A stretch of DNA of 64,000 nucleotides from Xanthobacteraceae bacterium (GCA_022844205.1 JALHMF010000005.1:62001-126000), one strand, 5' to 3'. Shown: positions 1 through 8,451, counted from the stretch's first letter. A program made the numbers and translations. Notes: generated by a model not told the origin, from the letters alone.

Positions 1-1
1 C

Positions 2-475
2 GGCACGACGGTCGCGCATCAGCTTGGCCTCGGTCTGGCCACAACGATCGATCCTTCGCAAGACCAGCAGGGCGTTCTCTTCGCGAACTTTTTCGGCATG
101 CTCGGCATCGCGCTCATCTTCGCGACCGACATGCATCACCTCATGATCGGCGCGCTCGACGAGAGCTACCGGCTGTTCAAGCCGGGCGTGGAATTGCCGA
201 CCGGCGATATCGCGGAACTTGTGCTGACCACGATCAGCGGCGCGTTCAAGGTCGGCATCCAGCTCGCGGCCCCTTTCCTCGTGTTCGGACTTCTTTTCAA
301 TGTCGGCCTCGGCGTGCTGGCGCGCCTGATGCCGCAGTTGCAGGTTTTCTTCCTCGGCCTGCCGATCTCCATCATGCTCGGCTACATCATTCTGCTGTCC
401 CTGGTCGGAGTATTGATGGCGGGATTCCTCACCTATCTCGGATCGGTGCTCGGCGAATTCACCGCGCGGTCATAA
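2..475 (+). CDS. fliR: Flagellar type III export protein FliR, C-terminal part
   Basis: This is the last 157 residues of FliR, an inner-membrane component of the flagellar export gate; the 5' part lies outside the window. Three hydrophobic stretches remain, around FANFFGMLGIALIF, QLAAPFLVFGLLFNVGLG and GYIILLSLVGVLMAGFL. The RLMPQLQVFFLGLPISI segment between the last two is characteristic of the FliR/SpaR family. The gene stops 14 bases before flhB, the usual fliR-flhB order, so the two are very likely co-transcribed. Family assignment is firm; only the truncation limits it. Confidence 0.92.
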   Translation, partial: GTTVAHQLGLGLATTIDPSQDQQGVLFANFFGMLGIALIFATDMHHLMIGALDESYRLFKPGVELPTGDIAELVLTTISGAFKVGIQLAAPFLVFGLLFNVGLGVLARLMPQLQVFFLGLPISIMLGYIILLSLVGVLMAGFLTYLGSVLGEFTARS

Positions 476-489
476 CGCAGGAGTAAACG

Positions 490-1557
490 GTGGCCGAGCA
501 GGACGATCAGGAAAAAACAGAAGATCCAACCTTAAAACGGCTGGATGACGCCGTTAAACGCGGCGACGTCGCGAAGAGCCAGGAAGTCAACACCTGGTTC
601 CTGCTGGTCGGCGGCACGCTTGCGCTGTTCGGCTTCGGCGGCATGGCGGCGCGAAATCTCTCACAGGCGTTTTCTGAAATTTTTACGTCCTCGCATGCCA
701 TCGGCGTCGATGGCCGCGGTCTGGTGAAGATCAGCGGCACGCTGATGGGGGATGTGCTGTTCGCGGTCGGACCGATCCTGCTTTTGCTGCTGCTCGTCGC
801 CGTAGGCGGCAACCTGATCCAGCATCGCTGGCTGTGGACGACCGAGCCGCTCGCGCCGAAGCTCTCCCGAATTTCTCCAGCGGCGGGTGCTAAACGCATT
901 TTCTCCAAGCACGCGCTTGTGCAATTCGCCAAGGGTCTCATCAAGCTCGGAATCATGGGCGCCGTGATCGTCGCGGTGGTGTGGCCGGAGATCGAACGGA
1001 TCGGCCTGCTGATTCAGGGCGACTTTTCCCAGATACTTCCAGTCACCTTGACGCTCACCTTGCGTCTCCTGATCGGCGTATGCGCGGTGATGGCGATTGT
1101 CGCAGCCCTCGATTGGCTCTGGACGCGGCATACATGGCTCGAACGCCAGAAAATGACCGTCCGCGAAATCCGCGAGGAATATAAAGAGAGCGAAGGCGAT
1201 CCGACCATCAAGGCGAAGCTGCGTCAGATTCGCCAGTCGCGCATGCGCAAACGCATGATGGCCGAAGTGCCGAACGCAACGGTCGTGATCATGAACCCGA
1301 CCCACTATGCGGTCGCCCTCAAATACGAAACCGGGATGGGCGCCCCGCGCTGCGTCGCCAAGGGCATGGACGCTCTCGCGCTCCGTATCCGCGACCTCGC
1401 CGAACAGCACAGGGTTCCGGTCGTGGAGAATGCGCCGCTTGCCCGTGCGCTCCACAAGAGTGTCGATATCGATGAAGACGTACCGCCGGAGCACTATAAG
1501 GCGGTGGCCGAGGTCATCGGCTACGTCATGAAGCTGCGCCGTCAGGCCCGCCACTAA
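490..1557 (+). CDS. flhB: Flagellar export switch protein FlhB
   Basis: FlhB is the inner-membrane protein of the flagellar type III secretion system that switches substrate class from rod/hook to filament. The 355 residues have the normal order: charged N-terminus with EKTEDPT near residues 8-14, four membrane segments between about 35 and 210, and a cytoplasmic domain. The autocleavage motif NPTH is at residues 269-272, followed by YAVALKYE. The start is GTG with AGGAG six bases upstream, 14 bases after fliR. Length and motifs match the family and nothing looks damaged. Confidence 0.95.
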   Translation: MAEQDDQEKTEDPTLKRLDDAVKRGDVAKSQEVNTWFLLVGGTLALFGFGGMAARNLSQAFSEIFTSSHAIGVDGRGLVKISGTLMGDVLFAVGPILLLLLLVAVGGNLIQHRWLWTTEPLAPKLSRISPAAGAKRIFSKHALVQFAKGLIKLGIMGAVIVAVVWPEIERIGLLIQGDFSQILPVTLTLTLRLLIGVCAVMAIVAALDWLWTRHTWLERQKMTVREIREEYKESEGDPTIKAKLRQIRQSRMRKRMMAEVPNATVVIMNPTHYAVALKYETGMGAPRCVAKGMDALALRIRDLAEQHRVPVVENAPLARALHKSVDIDEDVPPEHYKAVAEVIGYVMKLRRQARH

Positions 1558-1572
1558 TAAGGGTAGTCCGAA

Positions 1573-4182
1573 ATGCATGGTCCAATCGACGCAAAACTTG
1601 CGGAAGGGGGTCGTTCTCGGGCAAACCGGGTGAACACCGAAGCAGCCGGGTCGTCCGGCCGCGCCGGCCGGGCACTGACCATGACCCCGATCGAGGAACG
1701 AGGCGGCGCTCCCGTCGATCGAACGCAGGCAGGCGGCAGCGTGGGGCTCGTGCTCCTCGTGGCGCTGGCCCTCGTCGGGCTTGCGGTGTTTCTGCTTTAT
1801 ATGGGCCGCGATCGGGCCGAGCCGTTCATCATCGGCGCGCTGGCCGTGCTTTCCGTCATCGGCGTGTTCGCGCTGTTCGCCAGTGCCGCGGGCATCATCG
1901 AATTCACCGGCCGCAAGGCGCGCAACGATTACACCCGCGCGTTGTCGGACGGAGCGGGCGAGGGGATTGCACTCGTCGATTCCGCCGGCCGCGTGATCTA
2001 CGCGAACCAGTCCTATCTCGATCTTACCGGGGCTGCGAACGCCGATGAAGTGCGGCCGGTCGAGCGGCTGTTTACGAGCGACCCGGGTATCGCGGACGCG
2101 ATTTACCGGCTCGCGCAGGCGGCGCGTGAGGGGCAATCGCTCTCCGAGGAAATCCGTATCGCCGGAAAGCAGGGCGAGCAGTCGCGCTGGCTTCGTCTTC
2201 GCGTGCGACCGCTCGCAAAACAGGGACGGCTTGCCCGCATCGCGGCCTGGGGCGTGTCGGACGTATCGCGCGAACGCGACAAGCAGGAAAACATTTTCCT
2301 CGAACTTCAGCACGCCATCGATTTTCTGGATCACGCGCCGGCGGGCTTCTTCTCCGCCGAAGCGGATGGCCGCATCGTTTATCTGAACGCCACTTTGGCG
2401 AGCTGGCTCGGCTACGACCTCGCCGAGTTTGGCCCGGAAGGATTGCTCCTGAAGGAGATCGTGGACGCGCCGGCGGCCGCCCTCTTCCGCAATCTCGTTC
2501 CGGCACCGGGCGAGGCGAAAACCGAAATTCTCGACATCGATCTCCGTCACCGGGGCGGCCAGCCGGTGCCGGTGCGGCTCTATCATAAAGTGGCTTATGC
2601 GGCGGACGGCACGCGCGGCGCCTCGCGCACGCTGGTCTTGAATCTGGGGCGCGGCGACGTGACGGACGCGCTGCGCCAGGCGGAAGTGCGCTTCGCGCGC
2701 TTCTTCAATCACACGCCGGTTGCCATCGCCATGGTCGGTTCCGACGGCCGCATCGGCCAGTCCAATGCGAGCTTCGCGCGCCTGTTCGGTGCCGGCGAGC
2801 CGAACGAGCAGCGCACGATTTTCGATGTTGCCGCCGACCGCGACCGCGCGAAACTGGAAGCGCTGATCCGCGACGCGCTCACCGGCAAGGCCAGCAACGG
2901 AACGGTGGAGGCCGGGCTCAAGACCGGCGCCAACCGCCATGCGCGGTTCTATGTGACGCCGGTGGAGGACGACGAGGGGGCCGCCGCCATCGTCCACGCC
3001 ATCGAGACCACCGAACAGCGCTTGCTGGAACAGCAATTCACGCAGGCGCAGAAGATGCACGCCGTCGGCCAGCTTGCGGGCGGTGTGGCGCACGACTTCA
3101 ACAACGTGCTGACGGCGATCATCGGCTATTCCGATCTGCTGCTGTCCAATCACCGCCCGACCGATCCGTCGTTCCAGGATCTGATGCAGATCAAGCAAAA
3201 TGCAAACCGGGCGGCGGGCCTCGTGCGGCAGCTCCTTGCCTTCTCCAGACAACAAACCTTGCGGCCGCAGGTTTTGAATCTCGGCGAGGTGCTGTCCGAT
3301 CTTTCCATTGGTTTGCTCAAGCGCATCATCGGCGAAAATCTCACGCTGGAAGTCCGCCACGGCCGCGATCTGTGGCCGGTGAAGGCGGACGTGAACCAGC
3401 TCGAACAGGCGATCGTCAATCTCGTCGTGAACGCGCGCGATGCGATGCCGAACGGCGGCACGCTCGCAATCCGCACCAGCAACGTCACGAAAGACGAAGC
3501 CAGAACCTTCGATCATCTCGGCTTCGTGCCCGCCGATTACGTGCTCGTGGAAGTCGAGGACACCGGCACCGGCATTACCGAGGAAGATCGCGAAAAAATC
3601 TTCGAGCCGTTCTTCACCACGAAAGAACTCGGCAAGGGCACGGGCCTCGGCCTCTCCACGGTCTATGGCATCGTGAAGCAGACCGGCGGCTTCATCTATG
3701 CGCTCTCCGAACTCGGCAAGGGCACGACGTTCCAGCTTTTCCTGCCGCGCCATATCGCGAGCGCCGACGACGTGCCGGAAAAGAAAGTCGAGGCGGAAAC
3801 CCGCACCGACCTCACCGGCCACGGCACCGTGCTGCTCGTGGAGGACGAGGAAGCGGTCCGCGCCTTCGCGGCGCGCGCGCTCACTTCGCGCGGCTACACG
3901 GTGCTGCAGGCCGGCAGCGGCGTGGAAGCGCTGGCGCAGATCGAGGCGCATGGCGCCGATGTCGATCTGATCGTATCCGACGTCGTAATGCCGGAGATGG
4001 ACGGGCCTTCGCTCTTGCGCGAACTCAGGAAGCGGCAGTCGAAGGTCTCCGTCATTTTCGTTTCGGGTTATGCGGAGGAAGCCTTCCGCAAGAATTTGCC
4101 CGAGGGCGAGCAGTTCAAATTCCTGCCCAAGCCCTTCACGCTGAAGCAGCTCGTCGCCGCCGTGAAGGAAACGATGGGCTGA
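1573..4182 (+). CDS. cckA: Hybrid sensor histidine kinase, CckA type
   Basis: A membrane-bound hybrid kinase of 869 residues. Two hydrophobic segments near residues 57-77 and 85-103 are followed by PAS-like sensor regions, a HisKA domain with GGVAHDFNN (phospho-accepting His507), an ATPase domain with N-box [10 protein letters not shown] (Asn620) and GTGLGLST, and a C-terminal receiver domain with [13 protein letters not shown] (Asp803). This is the architecture of CckA, which phosphorylates CtrA through ChpT to control cell cycle and motility in Alphaproteobacteria. Position directly after flhB fits that identity. The start is uncertain: an in-frame ATG at 1681 (MTPIEERGG) would still keep both membrane segments. 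Confidence 0.88.
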   Translation: MHGPIDAKLAEGGRSRANRVNTEAAGSSGRAGRALTMTPIEERGGAPVDRTQAGGSVGLVLLVALALVGLAVFLLYMGRDRAEPFIIGALAVLSVIGVFALFASAAGIIEFTGRKARNDYTRALSDGAGEGIALVDSAGRVIYANQSYLDLTGAANADEVRPVERLFTSDPGIADAIYRLAQAAREGQSLSEEIRIAGKQGEQSRWLRLRVRPLAKQGRLARIAAWGVSDVSRERDKQENIFLELQHAIDFLDHAPAGFFSAEADGRIVYLNATLASWLGYDLAEFGPEGLLLKEIVDAPAAALFRNLVPAPGEAKTEILDIDLRHRGGQPVPVRLYHKVAYAADGTRGASRTLVLNLGRGDVTDALRQAEVRFARFFNHTPVAIAMVGSDGRIGQSNASFARLFGAGEPNEQRTIFDVAADRDRAKLEALIRDALTGKASNGTVEAGLKTGANRHARFYVTPVEDDEGAAAIVHAIETTEQRLLEQQFTQAQKMHAVGQLAGGVAHDFNNVLTAIIGYSDLLLSNHRPTDPSFQDLMQIKQNANRAAGLVRQLLAFSRQQTLRPQVLNLGEVLSDLSIGLLKRIIGENLTLEVRHGRDLWPVKADVNQLEQAIVNLVVNARDAMPNGGTLAIRTSNVTKDEARTFDHLGFVPADYVLVEVEDTGTGITEEDREKIFEPFFTTKELGKGTGLGLSTVYGIVKQTGGFIYALSELGKGTTFQLFLPRHIASADDVPEKKVEAETRTDLTGHGTVLLVEDEEAVRAFAARALTSRGYTVLQAGSGVEALAQIEAHGADVDLIVSDVVMPEMDGPSLLRELRKRQSKVSVIFVSGYAEEAFRKNLPEGEQFKFLPKPFTLKQLVAAVKETMG

Positions 4183-4232
4183 GGCCTTCGTTTCAGGATC
4201 CGGATTTGGTTTTCATACAGCGGTCTTCTTTT

Positions 4233-4366
4233 CCCTCCCCGCTCCGGGGAGGGTGGCGACTCCCGCGAAAGCGGGAGGAGCCGGGTGGGGTTTTGTTTCG
4301 CGCCGCGACCCCACCCCGTTCGCCGTCACTTCGTTCGGCGAACGACCCTCCCCTGAAGGGGAGGGA
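4233..4366. repeat. Intergenic palindromic repeat, CCCTCCCC class
   Basis: Three adjacent inverted repeats occupy the 5' part of the 639-base gap after cckA: CCCTCCCC/GGGGAGGG around 4233-4253, CTCCCGC/GCGGGAG around 4260-4277, and CCCTCCCC/GGGGAGGG around 4346-4365. The same class, with a CTGCAAGG loop variant, recurs near 44069-44294 and 60514-60633. It has no coding potential and could act as a transcription stop or as paired hairpins in RNA. Confidence 0.7.
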
Positions 4367-4681
4367 TAAGAGCGATCGTTCGCGCGAGCGACCTCCGCCC
4401 CGCGTTTCAAGAGTAGGGGAGACGGAGCGCCGAAGGGCGCACGGTCTTCCGTAGGTGCCTGCTCTGCGAAAGCAGGCGTCGCCTTCCGGCGCTCCATCGC
4501 GGCGGCTTTTGGTTCTTCGGGACCATGCTTCCGGGACTAGACACGGGCAGCGCCTGAGCTGCCTTTGCGAGAGGCTTTCGCCTAACGATTCCAGTCCCCA
4601 TTCCAGCCACTGAAGGCAGCGGGTCGTCGTGCCCGCGGATGGTGACCCGAGCCTCCCGGTGACTCCGTTGCGAGCGGACTC
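4367..4681. other. GC-rich non-coding gap, no gene recognised
   Basis: No convincing gene is visible. Several short stems can be drawn, such as CCTGCTCTGCGAAAGCAGG near 4458, GGTCCCGAAG-like pairs near 4516-4535, and GAGAGGCTTTCGCC near 4570. Open frames on the minus strand are Arg/Ser/Pro-rich and have no ribosome binding site. It may be a remnant of a larger dispersed intergenic element of which the 3' end (4682-4783) is duplicated downstream. Confidence 0.4.
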
Positions 4682-4783
4682 AGCAGGCGCCGCCTCCCGC
4701 TCCACCATCACGACGCCTCGCGAAAGCGCCCCGATGAGCGGGAGTAAGGGGAGTGTAAGGGAGGTTTTTAGGGCGGGGATAAG
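4682..4783. repeat. Direct repeat A, upstream copy flanking the nitrilase gene
   Basis: This ~102-base stretch begins AGCAGGCGCCGC and ends GGATAAG, and contains the block GGAGTGTAAGGGAGGTTT. A diverged copy in the same orientation lies at 5800-5901, with the same first 12 bases, the same internal block and the same end. By eye the identity is roughly three quarters. The two copies bracket exactly one gene, the nitrilase. Confidence 0.72.
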
Positions 4784-4821
4784 TCGGCTAAGATATTGAG
4801 AACTCAGCGAATGGAGTTCCC

Positions 4822-5760
4822 ATGCCTTTCAAAGCCGCGGTCATTCAAAAGCCTCCGGTTCTGCTCGACAGGAAAAGCACCGTCGCAGCGACGGCTTCCC
4901 TGATCGGCGAAGCCGCCGCGCAAGGCGCTTCGCTGATCGTTTTTCCCGAGGCCTATGTGCCCGGCTATCCGGCCTGGATCTGGCGCCTGCGCCCGGGCGT
5001 CGATGGCGCGCTCAGCGGGGAAATCCATGCCCGGCTGCGCGAAAACTCGGTCGATCTCGCGGGCGGCGATCTCGATCCGGTGCGCGAGGCCGCGGCGAAA
5101 CACAAGGCCACCGTCGTGCTCGGGATCAACGAGCGTGACAGCGAATTCAGCGGCACGACGATTTTCAACACCGTCGTCATCATCGGCGCCGACGGAAACA
5201 TCCTGAACCGGCACCGCAAGCTGATGCCGACCAATCCCGAACGGATGGTGTGGGGAATGGGAGACGCGTCCGGCCTGCGCGTTGTCGACACGCCGGTGGG
5301 CCGGATCGGCGCGCTGATCTGCTGGGAAAACTACATGCCGCTCGCGCGCTACGCGCTCTATGCGCAGGACGTCGAAATCTACATCGCGCCGACCTGGGAC
5401 ACGGGCGAAAGCTGGCTGGCCACCATGCGGCATATCGCGAAGGAGGCCGGATGCTGGGTGATCGGCACCGCCACCGCGATGCAGGGGAGCGACCTGCCGA
5501 AGGATTTTCCGGGGCGCGACACGCTCTACAAGGACGACGAGTGGATCAATGACGGCGATGCCGTCGTCATCAAGCCGATGGGTGCCATTGCCGCCGGGCC
5601 GCTCAACCGCAAGAAGGAAATCCTCTATGCGGAGATCGACATCGAGGCCGCACGCAAGAGCCGCCGCTCGCTCGATGTGGCCGGTCACTACTCGCGGCCG
5701 GATATTTTCTCTTTCTCGGTGGACCGCAGGCCGCTGCCGCCGGTGAGGTTTCTGGATTAG
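4822..5760 (+). CDS. Nitrilase (carbon-nitrogen hydrolase family)
   Basis: A cytoplasmic nitrilase-superfamily enzyme of 312 residues, expected to hydrolyse a nitrile to the carboxylic acid and ammonia. The catalytic triad is complete: Glu43 in FPEAYVPGYP, Lys133 in HRKLMPT and Cys167 in LICWENYMPLAR. The CWENYMPL context points to true nitrilases rather than amidases. The ATG is preceded by GGAG at 4812-4815. It stands alone between diverged direct repeats and has no partner enzyme nearby, which suggests it was acquired as a single-gene cargo; the actual substrate cannot be read from sequence. Confidence 0.88.
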   Translation: MPFKAAVIQKPPVLLDRKSTVAATASLIGEAAAQGASLIVFPEAYVPGYPAWIWRLRPGVDGALSGEIHARLRENSVDLAGGDLDPVREAAAKHKATVVLGINERDSEFSGTTIFNTVVIIGADGNILNRHRKLMPTNPERMVWGMGDASGLRVVDTPVGRIGALICWENYMPLARYALYAQDVEIYIAPTWDTGESWLATMRHIAKEAGCWVIGTATAMQGSDLPKDFPGRDTLYKDDEWINDGDAVVIKPMGAIAAGPLNRKKEILYAEIDIEAARKSRRSLDVAGHYSRPDIFSFSVDRRPLPPVRFLD

Positions 5761-5799
5761 TGCCGGGGTTAGACGGCGAACGAGGCGAGGTTCGGGAAT

Positions 5800-5901
5800 A
5801 GCAGGCGCCGCTCGCTCCACTTCACGAACGCCTCATGAATGCGTCCCCCGACGAGCAGTCGTGAGCGGAGTGTAAGGGAGGTTTGGAGGGTGCGGGATAA
5901 G
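5800..5901. repeat. Direct repeat A', downstream copy flanking the nitrilase gene
   Basis: Diverged direct copy of 4682-4783, sharing AGCAGGCGCCGC, CGCTCCAC, the block GGAGTGTAAGGGAGGTTT and GGGATAAG in the same order. The similarity stops on both sides of the pair, and neither copy encodes a protein that I can recognise. Confidence 0.72.
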
Positions 5902-5988
5902 GAAAAAGTAGTCCCTGAAAATACAAGCTCCGCGGGCCGAACGCGGGGATCACTCGCGCGTTGTCTGGATGGCGATAGCGAGGACACC

Positions 5989-6258
5989 ATGACTTTCAGC
6001 GTGCAGGATTTAGTCCCCTGGGTCGGCTACGCCGCCGGTCTTTGCCTCGCCGTCGCGAACCTGCCGCAACTCCTGAAAGTGTGGCGGAGCAAATCCGCCG
6101 ACGATCTGTCGTTCCGGATGCTGGTGCTGCTCGTCGGCGGGCTTTCGCTCTGGATCCTGTTCGGGCTCCTGAAACAGGACTGGCCGATCATCGTCGGCAA
6201 CGGCATGTCGCTGGTGCTGGCGAGCACGTTGCTGGCGTTGAAGGTGAGGTACGGTTAG
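5989..6258 (+). CDS. SemiSWEET-family sugar transporter
   Basis: A 89-residue integral membrane protein with three hydrophobic helices (about 10-27, 42-61 and 67-85). The PQ motif (Pro26-Gln27, in AVANLPQLLKVWRSKSADDLS) with the conserved SADDLSF that follows is diagnostic of the SemiSWEET/PQ-loop family, whose members work as homodimers to move sugars across the inner membrane. An upstream in-frame start exists, but it adds a polar non-family extension running through the repeat, so the ATG at 5989 is chosen. Substrate is unknown. Confidence 0.85.
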   Translation: MTFSVQDLVPWVGYAAGLCLAVANLPQLLKVWRSKSADDLSFRMLVLLVGGLSLWILFGLLKQDWPIIVGNGMSLVLASTLLALKVRYG

Positions 6259-6511
6259 CTCTCGATCAGCCGGTCATATTCGGCGTGCGAGCCGATCCAG
6301 AACCAGAGGAGATCGCCGCCCGTTTCCACCGCCAATGCGCGATAGCGAAGGCCGACGCGCACGGACCAGTAGCGTCCAATCTGCTTCAGTTGCAGCGACG
6401 GATGGGGGGATTTTCTTTCAGCAGCGCGTAGTTCTTGTCGGCGAGTTCGCGCACGGATGCAGGCAATTTGCCGTAAGCCTGCCAGAAGGCGGGGCTTGCA
6501 AAATGCCTCAT
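6255..6511 (-). pseudogene. RelE/ParE-like toxin gene, frameshifted
   Basis: Read from the ATG at 6511 the protein starts MRHFASPAFWQAYGKLP, continues ELADKNYALLKENPP and then runs into a stop; the conserved second half HPSLQLKQIGRYWSVRVG through HAEYDRLIES is in another frame. The shift lies in the run of six G (plus strand) near 6412-6418; one extra base would join the halves into an 85-residue toxin of the RelE/ParE mRNA-interferase fold. The start overlaps the antitoxin stop by ATGA. Either a true inactivation or a homopolymer sequencing error explains it. It also overlaps the 3' end of the SemiSWEET gene by four bases. Confidence 0.75.
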
Positions 6512-6708
6512 AGCCCGCGGGAGCGGCCGTTCCTGTGATCGGTAAGCGCCTGCTCGGCGAGCTGGTCGAGCTTGCCGGATTTGGCATCGCGCTCGACTTT
6601 GGCGTCGAAGCGCGCGCCGTCGAATTCGTCAAACCACGCGCGGAAGCGCGCAAGCTCCTCAGGCGGCAGCTTTTCGATGGCTTTTTCAATGTCTTCGAGT
6701 TTGGTCAT
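6508..6708 (-). CDS. Antitoxin partner of the frameshifted RelE-like toxin
   Basis: A 66-residue protein starting MTKLEDIEKAIEKLPPEELARFRAWF and ending QALTDHRNGRSRGL. This short helical, charged layout with a C-terminal ALxxHxxGxxRxL tail is typical of antitoxins encoded immediately before RelE/ParE-type toxins in rhizobia. The stop overlaps the toxin start (ATGA, 6508-6511), which implies translational coupling. No DNA-binding domain is obvious. With its toxin broken, the antitoxin may be a relic. Confidence 0.72.
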   Translation of the reverse strand: MTKLEDIEKAIEKLPPEELARFRAWFDEFDGARFDAKVERDAKSGKLDQLAEQALTDHRNGRSRGL

Positions 6709-6746
6709 GGCGGCAATCTAGCACAAATGCAGGCCGCTGGCACCAA

Positions 6747-6972
6747 CCTCATCCTGAGGAGGCGCGCAGCGCCGTCTCGAAGGATGCGGCCCATGCTTCG
6801 AGACGCATCGCTGCGCGATGCTCCTCAGCATGAGGATCAGTTTTGTCATGCCCCGCGAAAGCGGGGCATCCAGTAATCCCTGAGAACAAGGTGTTTACTG
6901 GATCGTCCGCTTGCGCGGACGATGACACTACGGAATTATCTTGAAGAACGAGCCGCCCATCCTTCGAGACGC
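6747..6972. repeat. Direct repeat B, copy upstream of the second toxin-antitoxin pair
   Basis: A 226-base block aligns without gaps, at a constant offset of 834 bases, with 7581-7806. It is a mosaic of three palindromes: CCTCATCCTGAGGAGG with CGTCTCGAAGGATG, the CATGCCCCGCGAAAGCGGGGCATCCAGTAATC unit (read in parts), and ACTGGATCGTCCGC with GCGGACGATGAC. The palindromes are those of the intergenic repeats found throughout the window, but only here do two long, nearly identical copies bracket a gene pair. Confidence 0.88.
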
Positions 6973-7035
6973 GCCGCTACGCGGCGCTCCTCAGGATGAG
7001 GCATGAAGACGTGGAGGATACCGTCCAAGACTTGC

Positions 7036-7314
7036 TTACTCCGCTCGTCTCGTGTGCCGGATGCGGAGGATGCGAACTTCGTTCCGCTCGGGCAGCAGCT
7101 TGTAGAACATGCGATAGGGATAGCGTCCGATGCTGATCACGCGCACCTCTTCGAGGTCGGTTGGCCGTCCGATATGTGGATACGATGCAAGCAGAAGTGC
7201 GATTGCCTCGATGCGCCCCACGAACGCAAGGGCGGCGGCTTTATTGTCACGCGCGATATAATCGAAAATGTCGTTGAGTTGCGTCAGCGCCCGGCGGCTG
7301 TAGCCGATCTTCAC
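7036..7314 (-). CDS. parE: ParE-family toxin
   Basis: A 92-residue protein with the ParE/RelE plasmid-stabilisation signature: MKIGYSRRALTQLNDIFDYIARDN, PHIGRPT, RVISIGRYPYRMFYKLLPERNEVRILRIRHTRR. ParE toxins target DNA gyrase, RelE relatives cleave mRNA; sequence alone does not separate these roles. The start codon is GTG and overlaps the stop of the antitoxin gene (GTGA, 7311-7314), so the toxin is translated after the antitoxin. The frame is intact, unlike the toxin at 6255. The pair lies between two 226-base direct repeats. Confidence 0.85.
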   Translation of the reverse strand: MKIGYSRRALTQLNDIFDYIARDNKAAALAFVGRIEAIALLLASYPHIGRPTDLEEVRVISIGRYPYRMFYKLLPERNEVRILRIRHTRRAE

Positions 7315-7541
7315 GACCGCAGGCGTTTGAAAGCCGCCGCGGCTTCCTCGTCGCTGGCTGCTTCGCCGCGCCCGATTTCGGCGAGCGCGGATTCAAGATC
7401 GGCCCGTTCGTCCGGGGAAAGCCGGTAAACAGAAGTATCTTCCGCTTCCATCGCAAGCAGCACGCGCGCGGCGTCTTCCTGCCGTTCCTTCGGCCAGTTG
7501 CGAACGCGCTCCAGCACGGCGTCGATCTGGGCTTTGGTCAT
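7311..7541 (-). CDS. Antitoxin of the ParE-type pair
   Basis: A 76-residue acidic protein beginning MTKAQIDAVLERVRNWPKERQEDAARVLLAMEAED and ending SDEEAAAAFKRLRS. The pattern YRLSPDERADLESALAEIGRGE resembles the toxin-binding tail of antitoxins found before ParE toxins in Bradyrhizobium relatives. It overlaps the toxin start by four bases and is the first gene of the two-gene operon. I chose the ATG at 7541; an upstream extension would run into the direct repeat and read as low-quality Arg-rich sequence. Confidence 0.75.
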   Translation of the reverse strand: MTKAQIDAVLERVRNWPKERQEDAARVLLAMEAEDTSVYRLSPDERADLESALAEIGRGEAASDEEAAAAFKRLRS

Positions 7542-7580
7542 GGCGAATATTAGCACGAAAGCACGATCGGCGAAACCAAT

Positions 7581-7806
7581 CCTCATCCTGAGGAGGCGCG
7601 GAGCGCCGTCTCGAAGGATGCGGCCCATGCTTCGAGACGCATCGCTGCGCGATGCTCCTCAGCATGAGGATCAGCTTTGTCATGCCCCGCGAAGGCGGGG
7701 CATCCAGTAATCACGGAGAGCAAGGTGTTTACTGGATCGTCCGCTTGCGCGGACGATGACGCTACGGAATTATCTTGAGGAACGAGCGGCCCATCCTTCG
7801 AGACGC
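7581..7806. repeat. Direct repeat B', copy downstream of the second toxin-antitoxin pair
   Basis: Gapless match to 6747-6972 with only scattered substitutions, extending through TACGGAATTATCTTGA, which is not part of the palindromic core and therefore argues for duplication of the whole block rather than independent insertion of common repeats. After 7806 the copy is interrupted by a short AAGTCGGCTCTTGCCGACTT hairpin before the closing GCTCCTCAGGATGAGGC is reached near 7854. Confidence 0.88.
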
Positions 7807-8050
7807 CGCGCGCGTAAGTCGGCTCTTGCCGACTTGCGTAATAAGAAAGCGCGCGGCTCCTCAGGATGAGGCAGAAATAGAAATGGCCGGGACAAGCCCG
7901 GCCATGACAAATTATAAACCTCATGCTGAGGAGCGCCCGAAGGGCGCGTCTCGAAGCATGAGAATGTCGCCCATCCTTCGAGACGGCGCTTCGCGCCTCC
8001 TCAGGATGAGGCAGAGATAGGAATAGCCGGGACGAGCCAGGCCATGACGA
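7807..8050. repeat. Cluster of mosaic intergenic palindromes
   Basis: No gene is present. Four units follow each other: the AAGTCGG...CCGACTT hairpin (7815-7834), the closing half of repeat B', a GGCCGGGACAAGCCCGGCC hairpin (7884-7902), a full CTCATGCTGAGG...CCTCAGGATGAGG unit (7919-8010), and a degenerate GCCGGGACGAGCCAGGC hairpin near 8024-8041. It fills the space between the toxin-antitoxin pair and the orphan gene. Confidence 0.75.
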
Positions 8051-8055
8051 GAATT

Positions 8056-8451
8056 TCAATGTTTGTTCGTGTTAGCAAGAATGCGAGTTTGTAAGAATCG
8101 AAGGCCGTCGAGAGTGAAAGTCTTAGAACTCCAAGTATTTTCACCTCTTTCGAGGTCGTCCCACTCAGTAATCTCTCGATGGGTTCGCCCGCAGAAAGTA
8201 CGAGCAGGCGTAATAGTGAAAGAAAATTCGATTGTTCTTACTGATACAGTCTGAACGTATGAGGGTTCTTGTATTTTGTAATTTGGATACAATCCGGTGC
8301 CGCTTACGCCAATCTGTATTGAACAAGGCAAGGCTCTATAGGATACATAGCTAGCGTAGTTGCTGCTGATACCCTGCATGTATGTCTCAGGATCTGCAAG
8401 CAAGTGAATGATGTCAGTAAGTACAGCATCTGATGCGATATGCTTCGCCAT
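8056..8451 (-). CDS. Orphan protein, 131 residues, unlike its neighbours in composition
   Basis: I do not recognise this protein. It has no signal peptide, no membrane segment and no known motif; notable are an aromatic, Ser/Thr-rich middle (YVQTVSVRTIEFSFTITPARTFC) and two Cys. The gene is supported by GGGAG about eight bases before the ATG and by normal length. Its DNA is clearly richer in A+T than the surroundings and uses codons such as ATA, AGA and TTA that are rare in the window. It abuts the repeat cluster at its 3' end, so recent acquisition is likely. Confidence 0.6.
   Translation of the reverse strand: MAKHIASDAVLTDIIHLLADPETYMQGISSNYASYVSYRALPCSIQIGVSGTGLYPNYKIQEPSYVQTVSVRTIEFSFTITPARTFCGRTHREITEWDDLERGENTWSSKTFTLDGLRFLQTRILANTNKH

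Noticed and set aside
661-3951. Open frame of 1096 codons on the minus strand across flhB and cckA
   Set aside because: Shadow of high-GC coding on the plus strand: His/Arg/Gly/Ala-rich, no family motifs, while the plus strand encodes complete FlhB and CckA.
4400-4800. Possible structured RNA (tmRNA, RNase P RNA or similar) after cckA
   Set aside because: Several small stems can be drawn, but none of the conserved sequences of known large RNAs is visible; kept only as an unexplained gap.
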